Assembly: GCF_003987145.1 (NCBI RefSeq)
Contig: NZ_PIPL01000001.1
Coordinates: forward strand, 1,860,001 to 1,924,000
Direction of reading: 5' to 3'
DNA length: 64,000 bases
Source of the DNA: Aliidiomarina minuta
GTDB taxonomy: Bacteria; Pseudomonadota; Gammaproteobacteria; Enterobacterales; Alteromonadaceae
Shown here: in pieces, positions 55,717 through 63,199 of the stretch
Position numbering within the stretch: position 1 is the first letter of the stretch
Layout: each line of letters starts with the position of its first letter
The notes under the pieces: generated by a model
Told to the model about the DNA's origin: nothing
Seen by the model: only the letters and a program-made list of their open reading frames with translations
Database searches by the model: none
Translations under genes and position numbers: made by a program

Positions 55717-56156
55717 ATGAGTTTGTGCATGTTAGTGGTGGGTTATGGTTTGAATTATTTTGCTTTCAAGAAAGGTATTGCCGACGACGATGGTCTGGTG
55801 AATACCAGTGCCTTAAAAAACGCTCTAAAGCCAAAGAAGAAGACTACAAAACCGGTAACGCCTTTTTGGACAAATGGCTGGATTTTGGCGGCGGCTATTA
55901 CGGTAGCGTTGCGATGATTAAATTGCTTCTGATAGAGCTTGATCAACTGAGCGAATTTATAGCTGACTGGCAGGGACTGGACAACTTTATCGACAGCATT
56001 GGCATTGGCATGCTGGTGAGCTTTTTTGTTGAGCAAATCATGAACTTTGTACAAGCCATTATATGGCCCTCTGATTATGTCAGTCGCTTTGCAATTGAGA
56101 AGGTGGCGATTTTCGTCCTAATAACCTATATCGCATATAACATTTCCAGAAAGTGA
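55717..56156 (+). pseudogene. Small membrane protein split by a -1 frameshift
   Basis: Two overlapping frames together give one membrane protein. The first starts MSLCMLVVGYGLNYFAFKKG and reads to about residue 35. The second, one base back, supplies KAKEEDYKTGNAFLDKW followed by helices near the C-terminus. Neither alone is a complete protein: frame one runs out at 55917. The change occurs near the heptamer A AAA AAC at 55815-55821, a classic -1 slippery sequence, and a single missing A in CTAAAG at about 55824-55829 would equally explain it. Coding may be rescued by slippage or the gene may be broken. I recognise no function. Confidence 0.6.
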
Positions 56157-56261
56157 ATCGCCACTAGTTTAATAAACACTCAGTAACCACTGTAGTAAAC
56201 GCCTTTTAGTAACTCGAGTCTGGTCACACTCACCACCCTTTGTCTCCGCGTGCACGAGACA

Positions 56262-57161
56262 TCAATCTCTTAGCGACACTTCAAGTTTCTCAACTTGACG
56301 TTGATACGCTTCTGGACTGTCCTTTTTGAATTTAGCCAAGTTAAACAACTTCCATTTAACGGATGGAAAGTGCTGATAGTCATATGCAGACCAGTCGGGT
56401 TGTAGTTTGTTGAACAAAAGAATAAACCGCTTATCTGTCGCGTCTAACGACGCTTTTAGTGTATCGATGAGTTTGCGCCGGGTGGCTTCATAATCGGCGT
56501 AACTGAACATGAGATTACTCATCCCCTCGAACTGGTTTTCGAAGGCTGCTTGCTGGTCGAGTAAGTTTGGCTCGAGCATCTCATGAGTGGGTCGGTTGCT
56601 GCTGATGAGGGCGAATATGAAGCCACGTTTTATTTCGTCCGTAAAGCCAATACCTTCTAATAACAGCTTCGTATCGAAAAGGTCTCTTGGGTGCTGCCGG
56701 TCAAGGGCCGCACAGAGTTTACCGCCATAAAGCTGACCAAGGGGGACTATCGGCATGGCACAGAATACGTCGTATTGCTCTTGCGCAGATGAACACAGTG
56801 CCGTTTTGGTTGCAGGCTCTAATAAACCACGTCCGACCATATTCACTTCAACCTTAATTTGCACGCCTTGCTGACTAATCTGAAGCTTACAAACATTTGG
56901 TTTATGCTGTACGCGAATGGATGCGCTCAATTTTTCAATGCGCTCCTTTGTGCGCCAAAGTGCGGCATTAATGGCATCCAATGTTTCAGGCCGCTCCGCT
57001 ATCTCGGCATAGGTTAAATCGATGTCTACGGACAGTCTGGGCATGTCCTGCAGAAACAAATTAATGGCCGTACCGCCATGCATCGCAAAACAATCCGCTT
57101 TCGCGATTTCTGGCAACACATTCAGAAGCAGCTTCACCTGCCTTTTATAAGCGTCATTCAT
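56262..57161 (-). CDS. abiEii: AbiEii-type nucleotidyltransferase toxin
   Basis: A 299-residue DUF1814 nucleotidyltransferase-like protein. Motif I is GG at residues 29-30 followed by Ser44, Asp46 and Asp48 in RLSVDIDLTY. Motif II includes VEVNM near 116, and motifs III/IV are in LGQLYGGKLCAALDRQHPRDLFD, of which KLCAALDRQHPRDLFD is the clearest part. AbiEii toxins modify tRNA ends with nucleotides and arrest growth in phage-infected cells. The start overlaps the antitoxin stop by four bases (ATGA), the standard type IV toxin-antitoxin arrangement. It lies in the tRNA-Arg island, so phage defence or element stability is the likely role. Confidence 0.88.
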   Translation of the reverse strand: MNDAYKRQVKLLLNVLPEIAKADCFAMHGGTAINLFLQDMPRLSVDIDLTYAEIAERPETLDAINAALWRTKERIEKLSASIRVQHKPNVCKLQISQQGVQIKVEVNMVGRGLLEPATKTALCSSAQEQYDVFCAMPIVPLGQLYGGKLCAALDRQHPRDLFDTKLLLEGIGFTDEIKRGFIFALISSNRPTHEMLEPNLLDQQAAFENQFEGMSNLMFSYADYEATRRKLIDTLKASLDATDKRFILLFNKLQPDWSAYDYQHFPSVKWKLFNLAKFKKDSPEAYQRQVEKLEVSLRD

Positions 57162-57928
57162 GCCAATGCCTCCAGTGCCTTCGGTACGGTGATTTGGTAC
57201 TTCGCCACATACACCCCATCGGCGACTATCGAACGCTTTCCGGAGCCTAAGTCCACGTTGTCTAAGTTCAGGTAGTTTACCCAGTCATGCTTGGCTTTAT
57301 CTGCCATATAAAGAAACAGGCGTTTGACCTTGATTGATTTGCAGGCTTCAAGCAGTTTTTGCACGGACGCCGGCCGCAGGTTGTTCAGCCCCTCCATTAA
57401 CTCGAAGACCTCCGTTAATGATTGTGACTTTGGTGCCAAGTATAAGCATTCCATGACTGCCCGTGCAGGGTCGGATACCTTCACTTTAAATTGCTTATGC
57501 GATAGTTCGATCAAACCAAGCTCCGGCGGTAGAAAATTGGTGAGGGCGCACTTTACCGAAAGACCCCAGTCCCGTTTCTTGAACCAAAGCGGTAAATGCT
57601 CACCCTGATCGCCAAACAGTTGGGCATGTTTCGGAGAGAGCTCTAGGTAGTGTGACTTGCCCTGCAGTGCTAATGCAGTCTTACCCCCTGGATGGATGGA
57701 TAGACCCAGCTGGGTTTGCAGTGCATAGACAGCCCCCAGATAATCGACCTGGTCGCCGAAGCGGATTAATGCACCCGTACCGACAGATTCAAACCACTGG
57801 CTGTTCTTGTAACGTTTCTGGAGATCGTTGCTGTAACCATTATCAACAAGCCAGGCAGAGCAAAGCACAACCCCCGCGGGTTGGTCTCTGAGCAGCTTGT
57901 TTAATTTAGATGATGATTCAGCACTCAT
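57158..57928 (-). CDS. abiEi: AbiEi-type antitoxin
   Basis: A 256-residue antitoxin. An N-terminal winged-helix-type region at about 1-80 (LLRDQPAGVVLCSAWLVDNGY) should bind the operon's own operator. The C-terminal domain with ELSHKQFKVKVSDPARAVMEC and ELMEGLNNLRPASVQKLLEAC is the AbiEi_4-like toxin-blocking part. It is transcribed first, with the toxin four bases overlapping. The 123-bp upstream gap is very AT-rich with short inverted segments, suitable for self-repression. Toxin and antitoxin do not need to touch in type IV systems. Confidence 0.85.
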   Translation of the reverse strand: MSAESSSKLNKLLRDQPAGVVLCSAWLVDNGYSNDLQKRYKNSQWFESVGTGALIRFGDQVDYLGAVYALQTQLGLSIHPGGKTALALQGKSHYLELSPKHAQLFGDQGEHLPLWFKKRDWGLSVKCALTNFLPPELGLIELSHKQFKVKVSDPARAVMECLYLAPKSQSLTEVFELMEGLNNLRPASVQKLLEACKSIKVKRLFLYMADKAKHDWVNYLNLDNVDLGSGKRSIVADGVYVAKYQITVPKALEALA

Positions 57929-58051
57929 AGTACCAGCCTGCTATAATTTATAAACCAAGTTAACCCTGAGTTTATATTATTTTATATTTTGGGTCTATTA
58001 GTACCTAAATAAATTACATTTTAAACTGCGGGGCTGGTTGTAGATTGATGC

Positions 58052-58399
58052 TCAACCAAAGAAACAAGCGTACTGATCATCACTCACAAGCTTTAAAAAC
58101 TCAGTAAGTCGCCTCACTTTTGGCTTTGGCTCATAAGCATGCCATTTCAAATCAGCGCGCTGCCAATAAACTTTCCAGCAATTCTGCGTTTTTACGTAGG
58201 TTGTTTTTGCTACCGGCAGTTCCATGGTTTCAGAAGGATTTTGCCACTGCGGTCTGATCTCGAAAATCTCGATACTCTGATTTTCAATTCGGTAACCAAG
58301 GTCAAGCTCTGGTCGTATGTGCACCGGCGGTCTTCGTATCGCCATGAACGCTTCAAGTTCTTTCTCACATTTCTTAATTTCGAATTCACTAAGTGCCAT
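58052..58399 (-). CDS. DUF3024 family protein
   Basis: A 115-residue soluble protein that matches the DUF3024 pattern: MALSEFEIKKCEKELEAFM, then RRPPVHIRPELDLGYRI, then SIEIFEIRPQWQNP, and a Trp-rich C-terminal half ending in DDQYACFFG. No function is established for the family, which is often found as a single gene near accessory DNA in gammaproteobacteria. The start follows a run with no strong ribosome-binding site. It lies between the AbiE pair and the tRNA-Arg fragment at 58669. Confidence 0.75.
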   Translation of the reverse strand: MALSEFEIKKCEKELEAFMAIRRPPVHIRPELDLGYRIENQSIEIFEIRPQWQNPSETMELPVAKTTYVKTQNCWKVYWQRADLKWHAYEPKPKVRRLTEFLKLVSDDQYACFFG

Positions 58400-58668
58400 G
58401 GCAGATTACCTAAAGCGGGAAAAAGGAGCAGGATTTTAACCAAAAATACCCGATTTATACAGGAAGTTCAGTAGCCGATCGTCTGGCTAACTATCCTTTT
58501 TTCCATACCCTTTTGTGGCAAGTTTTGCAGCTCCCTGACAACGTACTGACATTAATTGATACTCTATCAGGCTAATTGGCCTCGCTTGACTTTTCTTGAA
58601 GCCCTTATAATACTTGGCCTAAGCGGTCAAAGCCTTTCTCCCCCATTTTACATCGTGTAGTGGCTATT

Positions 58669-58686
58669 CCCTCCGGAGGCAGAGGT
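58669..58686 (+). repeat. Copy of the tRNA-Arg anticodon arm
   Basis: CCCTCCGGAGGCAGAGGT is identical to 53842-53859 in the tRNA-Arg. Neighbouring bases are only loosely similar to the tRNA (GTAGTGGCT before, AATCCC after). It may be a decayed second copy of the tRNA or the right end of an older insertion. Confidence 0.6.
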
Positions 58687-58724
58687 AACCAGAAAGTCGA
58701 CAAAAGAATCCCCCACACTCAAAA

Positions 58725-58825
58725 ACGGTAGTTTAAGTCCGAATTTATCGCTTAATTTGTAGATTTACGGTAGATAATTACCGTTTTTAAGCTTATAGTA
58801 CCTTAGTAACAGTAACAAACTACCG
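58725..58825. promoter_or_regulatory. Operator array of the hipA-hipB pair
   Basis: A perfect dyad ACGGTA-GATAAT-TACCGT lies at 58767-58784. It is flanked by an outer inverted pair, ACGGTAGTTT at 58725-58734 and AAACTACCG at 58817-58825, the latter ending 10 bp before the hipA ATG. The half-site ACGGTA is shared by all. Such spaced inverted half-sites suit a dimeric Xre-type antitoxin bound cooperatively. Confidence 0.7.
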
Positions 58826-58835
58826 AGCAGCCTAT

Positions 58836-60164
58836 ATGAACCCTGTAACGCTACAGCTTTTTAATCAAGGACGTTGGTGGGACGCCGCATCCCTGGATTT
58901 TCACGGTGACCAGATGAATTCGTCTGTCACCCTGTCGTACCTGCCGAGCTATATTCAAAAAATACTAAGTTACGACCGCAGAGATTGTTGGGCGTGCAGC
59001 GTCAACGCTCCCGTCACCATGGTTCCTATTGAATACCCTGGGTGGCCTGCACTATTAGACGACTTGCTACCAGCGGGTGAGTCACGAGCCTGGTGGCTGA
59101 ACTACCTTGATGTCAGCAGACGCAGTGAATTTGAGCAAAACTACGCCCTCCTCACTCGCGCCTGCATAGCACCCGTGGGGAATATTCGCGTAAAAGAAGC
59201 CGCTCAAAACCTAGGTACTAATACCCAACGGTTTCCCATTAAGTCAGTTGTTCAGCTTCAACATGAGTTTTTAGAGTACGCCAACGAGCAAGGTGCTGCT
59301 GTCGGAGGCGCGACGGGAGCGGGCGGCGCGGCGCCTAAACTGCTGCTCATGGTTGAAGGCAATGACGTCTTTATCGACAGTGACTTCGCAGGACGCCCTT
59401 TACAAGCAACCCCTTACCTCACTAAGTTTGCGCGAAATACACGCTCAGTGCGCGACAACAATATTCTTCGCGCGGAAGGTGTTTTCTATCAGGCATTAAC
59501 AAAGATACTTGATGACACCGGTATCGAAACTATTGATACCTCTCAAATGATGACACATGACTACCAAAATCAAGTTAGCCTTTGGCTGCCGCGCTTTGAT
59601 GTGGGAATCAAGAATAACCGAGCCACTCGGTATGGCCTTGAGAGTATATACTCAATCATTAATGCGGCACCTGGTAGTTATAAAGACCATTTTGAAGTGA
59701 TAGATAAAGTCTGGGGCCGAATCAAGACTGTGACACAGATGTCGAGTTTTGAGTTCGCCAGGCAATATTTGGTCCGAGACTTATTAAATCTAATTTTCGG
59801 CAACTCCGATAACCACGGGCGCAACGTATCTTTTCTTAAGTTAGAAAACGACATTCAATTTGCTCCCATCTATGATTTTGCACCAATGAAAGCTGACCCT
59901 GAGATGGTCACGCGCTTATTTAAGTGGGGCCAAGACTGCGAGCGCAGTGGCTTGGTTCAATTCAATCTTGTAGTGGAGCACCTTGCAGAATTTGCAGACC
60001 CCGTATTGCTCCTGGAAAGCCTTAGAGAAATCGCAGAACGACTACTTGAGTTACCTGGTTTGTTGCGAGCGCTAAACTGTCCTCAGGAAATACTAGAATT
60101 CCCGACAATCGCCTTTGAGCGCACAAAAGATAAACTAATTAGCTACGGGGTTTACCATGGATAA
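58836..60164 (+). CDS. hipA: HipA-family serine/threonine kinase toxin
   Basis: A 442-residue HipA-like kinase. The glycine-rich phosphate loop VGGATGAGGAAPKLLL lies at about residues 153-168. The catalytic loop FGNSDNHGRNVSFL near 325 supplies the catalytic Asp and the magnesium-binding Asn, and YDFAPMKADP near 347 is the DFG-like metal motif. HipA proteins phosphorylate translation factors or other targets and cause dormancy. The gene lies before, not after, its Xre partner, overlapping it by eight bases, and behind a three-site operator array. The N-terminal 120 residues do not resemble E. coli HipA closely. Confidence 0.85.
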   Translation: MNPVTLQLFNQGRWWDAASLDFHGDQMNSSVTLSYLPSYIQKILSYDRRDCWACSVNAPVTMVPIEYPGWPALLDDLLPAGESRAWWLNYLDVSRRSEFEQNYALLTRACIAPVGNIRVKEAAQNLGTNTQRFPIKSVVQLQHEFLEYANEQGAAVGGATGAGGAAPKLLLMVEGNDVFIDSDFAGRPLQATPYLTKFARNTRSVRDNNILRAEGVFYQALTKILDDTGIETIDTSQMMTHDYQNQVSLWLPRFDVGIKNNRATRYGLESIYSIINAAPGSYKDHFEVIDKVWGRIKTVTQMSSFEFARQYLVRDLLNLIFGNSDNHGRNVSFLKLENDIQFAPIYDFAPMKADPEMVTRLFKWGQDCERSGLVQFNLVVEHLAEFADPVLLLESLREIAERLLELPGLLRALNCPQEILEFPTIAFERTKDKLISYGVYHG

Positions 60165-60435
60165 CCTATCGATTGACGATCGCAAAGCGCTCCTGAGACG
60201 CATAGATGACGCACTGAACGAGAACGTTATTTCACTTGGCGACGCCATCAAGATAATACGTACCGAGCTCTATGGTATGAACCAAAGAGACTATGCCAAG
60301 TTTACCAGGGTCTCCGACAAAACCTTGCGTGATATTGAGAAAGGTAATACAGATCCGCGACTGTCTATGATAAACAAATTGCTAGCGCCCGGTGGTTTTC
60401 AAATAAGCGCCAGGGCAGTAAAACAGATCATTTAA
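60157..60435 (+). CDS. hipB: Xre-type helix-turn-helix antitoxin (HipB-like)
   Basis: A 92-residue protein with a helix-turn-helix at about 44-75: GMNQRDYAKFTRVSDKTLRD followed by IEKGNTDPRLSMINKLL, the IExG(x)4P pattern of the Cro/C1 family. It would repress the hip promoter through the ACGGTA sites and neutralise the kinase. Its start overlaps the toxin stop by eight bases. Toxin-first order is the reverse of canonical hipBA. Confidence 0.82.
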   Translation: MDNLSIDDRKALLRRIDDALNENVISLGDAIKIIRTELYGMNQRDYAKFTRVSDKTLRDIEKGNTDPRLSMINKLLAPGGFQISARAVKQII

Positions 60436-60521
60436 ACCCAGCTTTCACTCAAGCCCTCAAGAATGTCATCTTTGACAGGTCTCTATTTTTAGTGGTACAA
60501 AAAATGATTAACAACTCAACT

Positions 60522-60588
60522 AATTAACTATTTGGCGGACTGGGGCTCGTCCGCCATTTGATTTGAAGCAGAAAAGGAACATCATGCT
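60522..60588 (+). repeat. 67-bp direct repeat, copy 1
   Basis: It starts AATTAACTATTTGGCGGACT and ends AAAAGGAACATCATGCT. It aligns without gaps to 63133-63199 with nine mismatches, all transitions. It includes a ribosome-binding site and ATG, but the frame here stops after five codons. Confidence 0.85.
60533..60563 (+). terminator. Possible terminator after hipB
   Basis: TGGCGGAC (60533-60540) and GTCCGCCA (60549-60556) form a perfect 8-bp stem with an 8-nt loop, followed by TTTGATTT. The same stem is disrupted in the second repeat copy. Confidence 0.5.
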
Positions 60589-60749
60589 GAATCGCCACTG
60601 ATTTGCTCGACACCTCGTAGCCATAGATTGGAGTGTGCAGAGTTCGATACCATTTCAATCAACGACAAGCAAAAGCGAGATCGTAAAACGCCGATATGAG
60701 GCTATCTTAGTGTAACGGTATTTGATCTACTCTATGAAACAGAGGGGTG

Positions 60750-61142
60750 CTACCCCGTTTCTACGGACGGTTTAAAACGGCCAAGAGCCCTGAGAGTGCC
60801 TTTTCGAACAGCTTCCGCGGTCTGCTCAGCCCGAATGCTAATAGAGGCGGCTTCCTCTGATGCAATATCGAGGCTCGCCTCTAACTTTGATGTGATATTC
60901 GCGATGACTGAGTCCATGCGCTCTATATCGTAGCCAACACTCTCTGCGTGAGATTTCCAGTGTCGTGGAAAAATCGTATGCCAATGGTAATGCCGATTCT
61001 TACTATTCACTGCCATGGCCATTTTTATTTTCTTCGGATGTAAGTTGCCGACTTGCGCGAATCCATGCGCTGACAATGCATCATACAAGGGTGTTAGCCG
61101 GTATCCTTTTGGTGTTAGTGCCAAGCTAAAGTGTAAGCATCC
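60750..61142 (-). pseudogene. Remnant of a hipA C-terminus
   Basis: The reading starts in the middle of a kinase: HFSLALTPKGYRLTPLYDAL, then PKKIKMAMAVNSKNRHYHW and FPRHWKSHAESVGYD, which match the C-terminal part of canonical HipA proteins (RLTPLYDVLS, MAMAV..KNRHY.W, RHW). The N-terminal two thirds, including the ATP loop and catalytic Asp, are missing. A TTG at 61122-61124 gives a 124-residue reading, but the open frame runs back to about 61160, next to the lipoprotein end. It differs from the intact hipA at 58836 and is not its copy. The gene is dead. Confidence 0.75.
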
Positions 61143-61160
61143 CTTAAAATAGCACCTCGA

Positions 61161-61949
61161 TCATAATGAGGGATCCTCGCAAAGCGTTTTTATTTTAGAT
61201 TTGTAAAAACTGTCTGAAGTATCAATATGTGCTCCATTAAAATGAGAGCGGATTTTTCTATAGGATGACGCCCTTATTAACAAATTATTTCTGAGTTGAG
61301 CGTCTTCTATAGTAAGGTTATCCTTATCTGGGTACGGTATGGTGACGCGGTCAACCACATCCGACATTAGGAGTGCGCATACTCCGAAAATTGTGGCATT
61401 CTCTTCTTCAATATCGGGATCGATAACTAATCGCTTCAGTTGGACCTCTAAGTGATATAGCTCATGGTAAACAATTTCTACTGCTTTAAGAACGGCTTGC
61501 GTATTTGATTCTAATCCTTGGCAGTTATCTAATTGAACAACCAAATATATAGGAGCATGCCTGCTTCCTGATTTTTCTAATCTGAAGTTCTCTTTTAGAG
61601 TAAATATTAATCTAACTAGGTGACCGGAAAAAAAATTTTCGATATTCGGAAATGCCTTAGGTAGGGCATAAGTCAAATCGATACCCTCTTCTAGTAAACA
61701 TTCGGACGATAGTCTATCTGTATAAATTTCTATATCCAACCCATCATTAATTACTCTGGCAATAGGTAAGTCATAATTTAAATGAAATTGTTTTTCCCCA
61801 AAACCATATACTGAAAAAGTCTGGATCGTGTTGCCATAACTACGCATCATGTGAAAGCTATAGCCAGCTTGGCTCTCTGGTTCCGAAAATGTCGAACTGC
61901 ACGCAGATAATGTAAAGCACATTGCAATGAGCAAGAAAGCTATCTTCAT
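61161..61949 (-). CDS. Lipoprotein with an HExxH metallopeptidase motif
   Basis: A 262-residue lipoprotein with the lipobox TLSACSS. The mature part is AT-rich in codons compared with neighbours. A zincin-like signature YHELYHLE lies at about residues 165-172, with an EEENATIFG segment about 25 residues later that could supply the third ligand. No family is recognised. The frame is open 21 codons upstream, but the ATG at 61947-61949 has GGAAGTCC nearby and starts the signal peptide. The stretch before it contains the tRNA-Arg 3' copy at 61981-62002. A peptidase role is inferred from the motif only. Confidence 0.7.
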   Translation of the reverse strand: MKIAFLLIAMCFTLSACSSTFSEPESQAGYSFHMMRSYGNTIQTFSVYGFGEKQFHLNYDLPIARVINDGLDIEIYTDRLSSECLLEEGIDLTYALPKAFPNIENFFSGHLVRLIFTLKENFRLEKSGSRHAPIYLVVQLDNCQGLESNTQAVLKAVEIVYHELYHLEVQLKRLVIDPDIEEENATIFGVCALLMSDVVDRVTIPYPDKDNLTIEDAQLRNNLLIRASSYRKIRSHFNGAHIDTSDSFYKSKIKTLCEDPSL

Positions 61950-61980
61950 ATTGGACTTCCTAAACAAAGGGCTGCCACAT

Positions 61981-62002
61981 TCGGGCGCGCCACTACTGCA
62001 AG
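61981..62002 (+). repeat. Right attachment-site candidate (tRNA-Arg 3' end copy)
   Basis: TCGGGCGCGCCACTACTGCAAG matches the tRNA-Arg end and its flank at 53877-53898 in 20 of 22 positions. It lies between the lipoprotein start and the stop of the hydrolase at 61993, overlapping that gene's last codons. This marks the right edge of an insertion of about 8.1 kb. Confidence 0.65.
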
Positions 62003-63012
62003 TGCGTATCAAACCATTTGATTACTTCATGGAAAGCTACTTCTTTGTTCTCACTCAGATCATGACCATCATTCGAGTAGAGAACGAACTTATATTCTCG
62101 TCCTAATCGTGCCAGCTCCTCAGCCATGGCGACAGAGTTGCGAGCATTCACTCGTTCGTCTTCCTCCCCATGAAGCAACAAAATAGGGATATCTGAGTTA
62201 ATCTCAGATATCCAATGTATGGCAGAACGTTTTCTAAGTTCATCCTCTTTGTTCGTATCATAATTAGGAATTCGCCCTTCATAAACTCTCTCCATCTCAG
62301 GCCTCGTTTCCAAATCTTTCAACAGATCTACGTTACCGGCAATGGTCACTAATGCTTTTACCTGCGAGCTGTCTTTAAGGGCCAGATACGACTGCATAGC
62401 CCCCCGACTTGTACCTAACATACCTATTCTGTCCATATCTGCGTTAGGTATTTCGGGCAAAAGCTCTAACAAGCGGGTGACATCTTCAACATCCGCTCCA
62501 CCAAACTCATCATGGTACTCAGGCTCTCTTTCAAAAGTTCCTCTATATTGCGTACCAATGACAATAAAGCCCTCTTCCGCTAGAGGAAATAAGTCACCAG
62601 CCATACGTGCCATGTTCACGCTACCGTAATTACCATTTCCACCACGGTTATAGATAATGACAGGAAGTTCACTATCTGCATCTTTTGGGCGAATAACATA
62701 CCCATTCACCAACGCATCACCTGAGTGATACCTAAAAGTCTGACAATCGAGTGTTTGTCGATAATGCTCAAAATCCTCCTCGGGGAACTGGCTTCTGAAA
62801 TTATCAACGCGCTCTTGAATCTCAGCTTCGTCGTCTAGCCTTTGGGATGTGCTTGCCGTAATCATAGATACCCACTCGGAATAGGAGCCGAAAGGAGATC
62901 TGAAACAAGTATCTGCGGACAACAGCTGATTTGACTCGTCTTCTGCGGCTTCCCCGACCCCAAAAGCAAAACTAAAGAGGGTTAGAAAGAATAAACATAC
63001 ATTTTTCAACAC
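61993..63012 (-). CDS. Exported alpha/beta hydrolase (prolyl-oligopeptidase-like), paralogue of 17275
   Basis: A 339-residue exported hydrolase. A signal peptide covers about residues 1-22. The nucleophile Ser202 is in MLGTSRGAM, the acid Asp is in LLLHGEEDERVNARN near 276 and His is in SNDGHDLSENK near 315. It aligns along its length with the protein at 17275-18273, sharing the N-terminal TC(Y/F) region, LPVIIYNR and the EFGGADV block, but it has the intact catalytic Ser that the other lacks. The start is GTG with GGAG eight bases upstream. It lies at the right edge of the tRNA-Arg insertion. Confidence 0.85.
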   Translation of the reverse strand: MLKNVCLFFLTLFSFAFGVGEAAEDESNQLLSADTCFRSPFGSYSEWVSMITASTSQRLDDEAEIQERVDNFRSQFPEEDFEHYRQTLDCQTFRYHSGDALVNGYVIRPKDADSELPVIIYNRGGNGNYGSVNMARMAGDLFPLAEEGFIVIGTQYRGTFEREPEYHDEFGGADVEDVTRLLELLPEIPNADMDRIGMLGTSRGAMQSYLALKDSSQVKALVTIAGNVDLLKDLETRPEMERVYEGRIPNYDTNKEDELRKRSAIHWISEINSDIPILLLHGEEDERVNARNSVAMAEELARLGREYKFVLYSNDGHDLSENKEVAFHEVIKWFDTHLQ

Positions 63013-63132
63013 AAATAAGACTCCAATTTTACAGCGGTCGCTTTTCTTCTATCAATGAGATGTCAGTTTTTATGCCACCTATAAGGCTGGTAATTAGAGG
63101 TGGTTTACATTTTGAATTAAAGAGTAATACTT

Positions 63133-63199
63133 AATTAACTATTTAGCGAACCGGAACTCGTCCGCCACTCGACTCGAAGCAGAAAAGGAACATCATGCT
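63133..63199 (+). repeat. 67-bp direct repeat, copy 2
   Basis: It aligns without gaps to 60522-60588 with nine transition differences. It spans the leader, ribosome-binding site (AAAAGGAAC) and first codons of the peptidase gene at 63195. The hairpin of copy 1 is broken here. Confidence 0.85.

Larger units (their letters stand above)
58400..58835. other. Gene-free 436-bp junction with tRNA fragment and hip operators
   Basis: No gene is visible. The left part is unrecognised. At 58669-58686 the sequence CCCTCCGGAGGCAGAGGT matches 18 bases of the tRNA-Arg anticodon arm. The right part, 58721-58835, holds the operator array and promoter region of the hipA-like gene. It looks like a junction between two insertions. 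Confidence 0.6.
60436..60749. other. Non-coding 314-bp spacer with repeat copy and no intact gene
   Basis: Apart from the 67-bp repeat at 60522-60588 and its hairpin, no gene is apparent. A short reading from 60601 to 60715 (FARHLVAIDW at its start) has no start codon and no recognisable relatives. The spacer ends at the decayed hipA piece. Confidence 0.5.
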
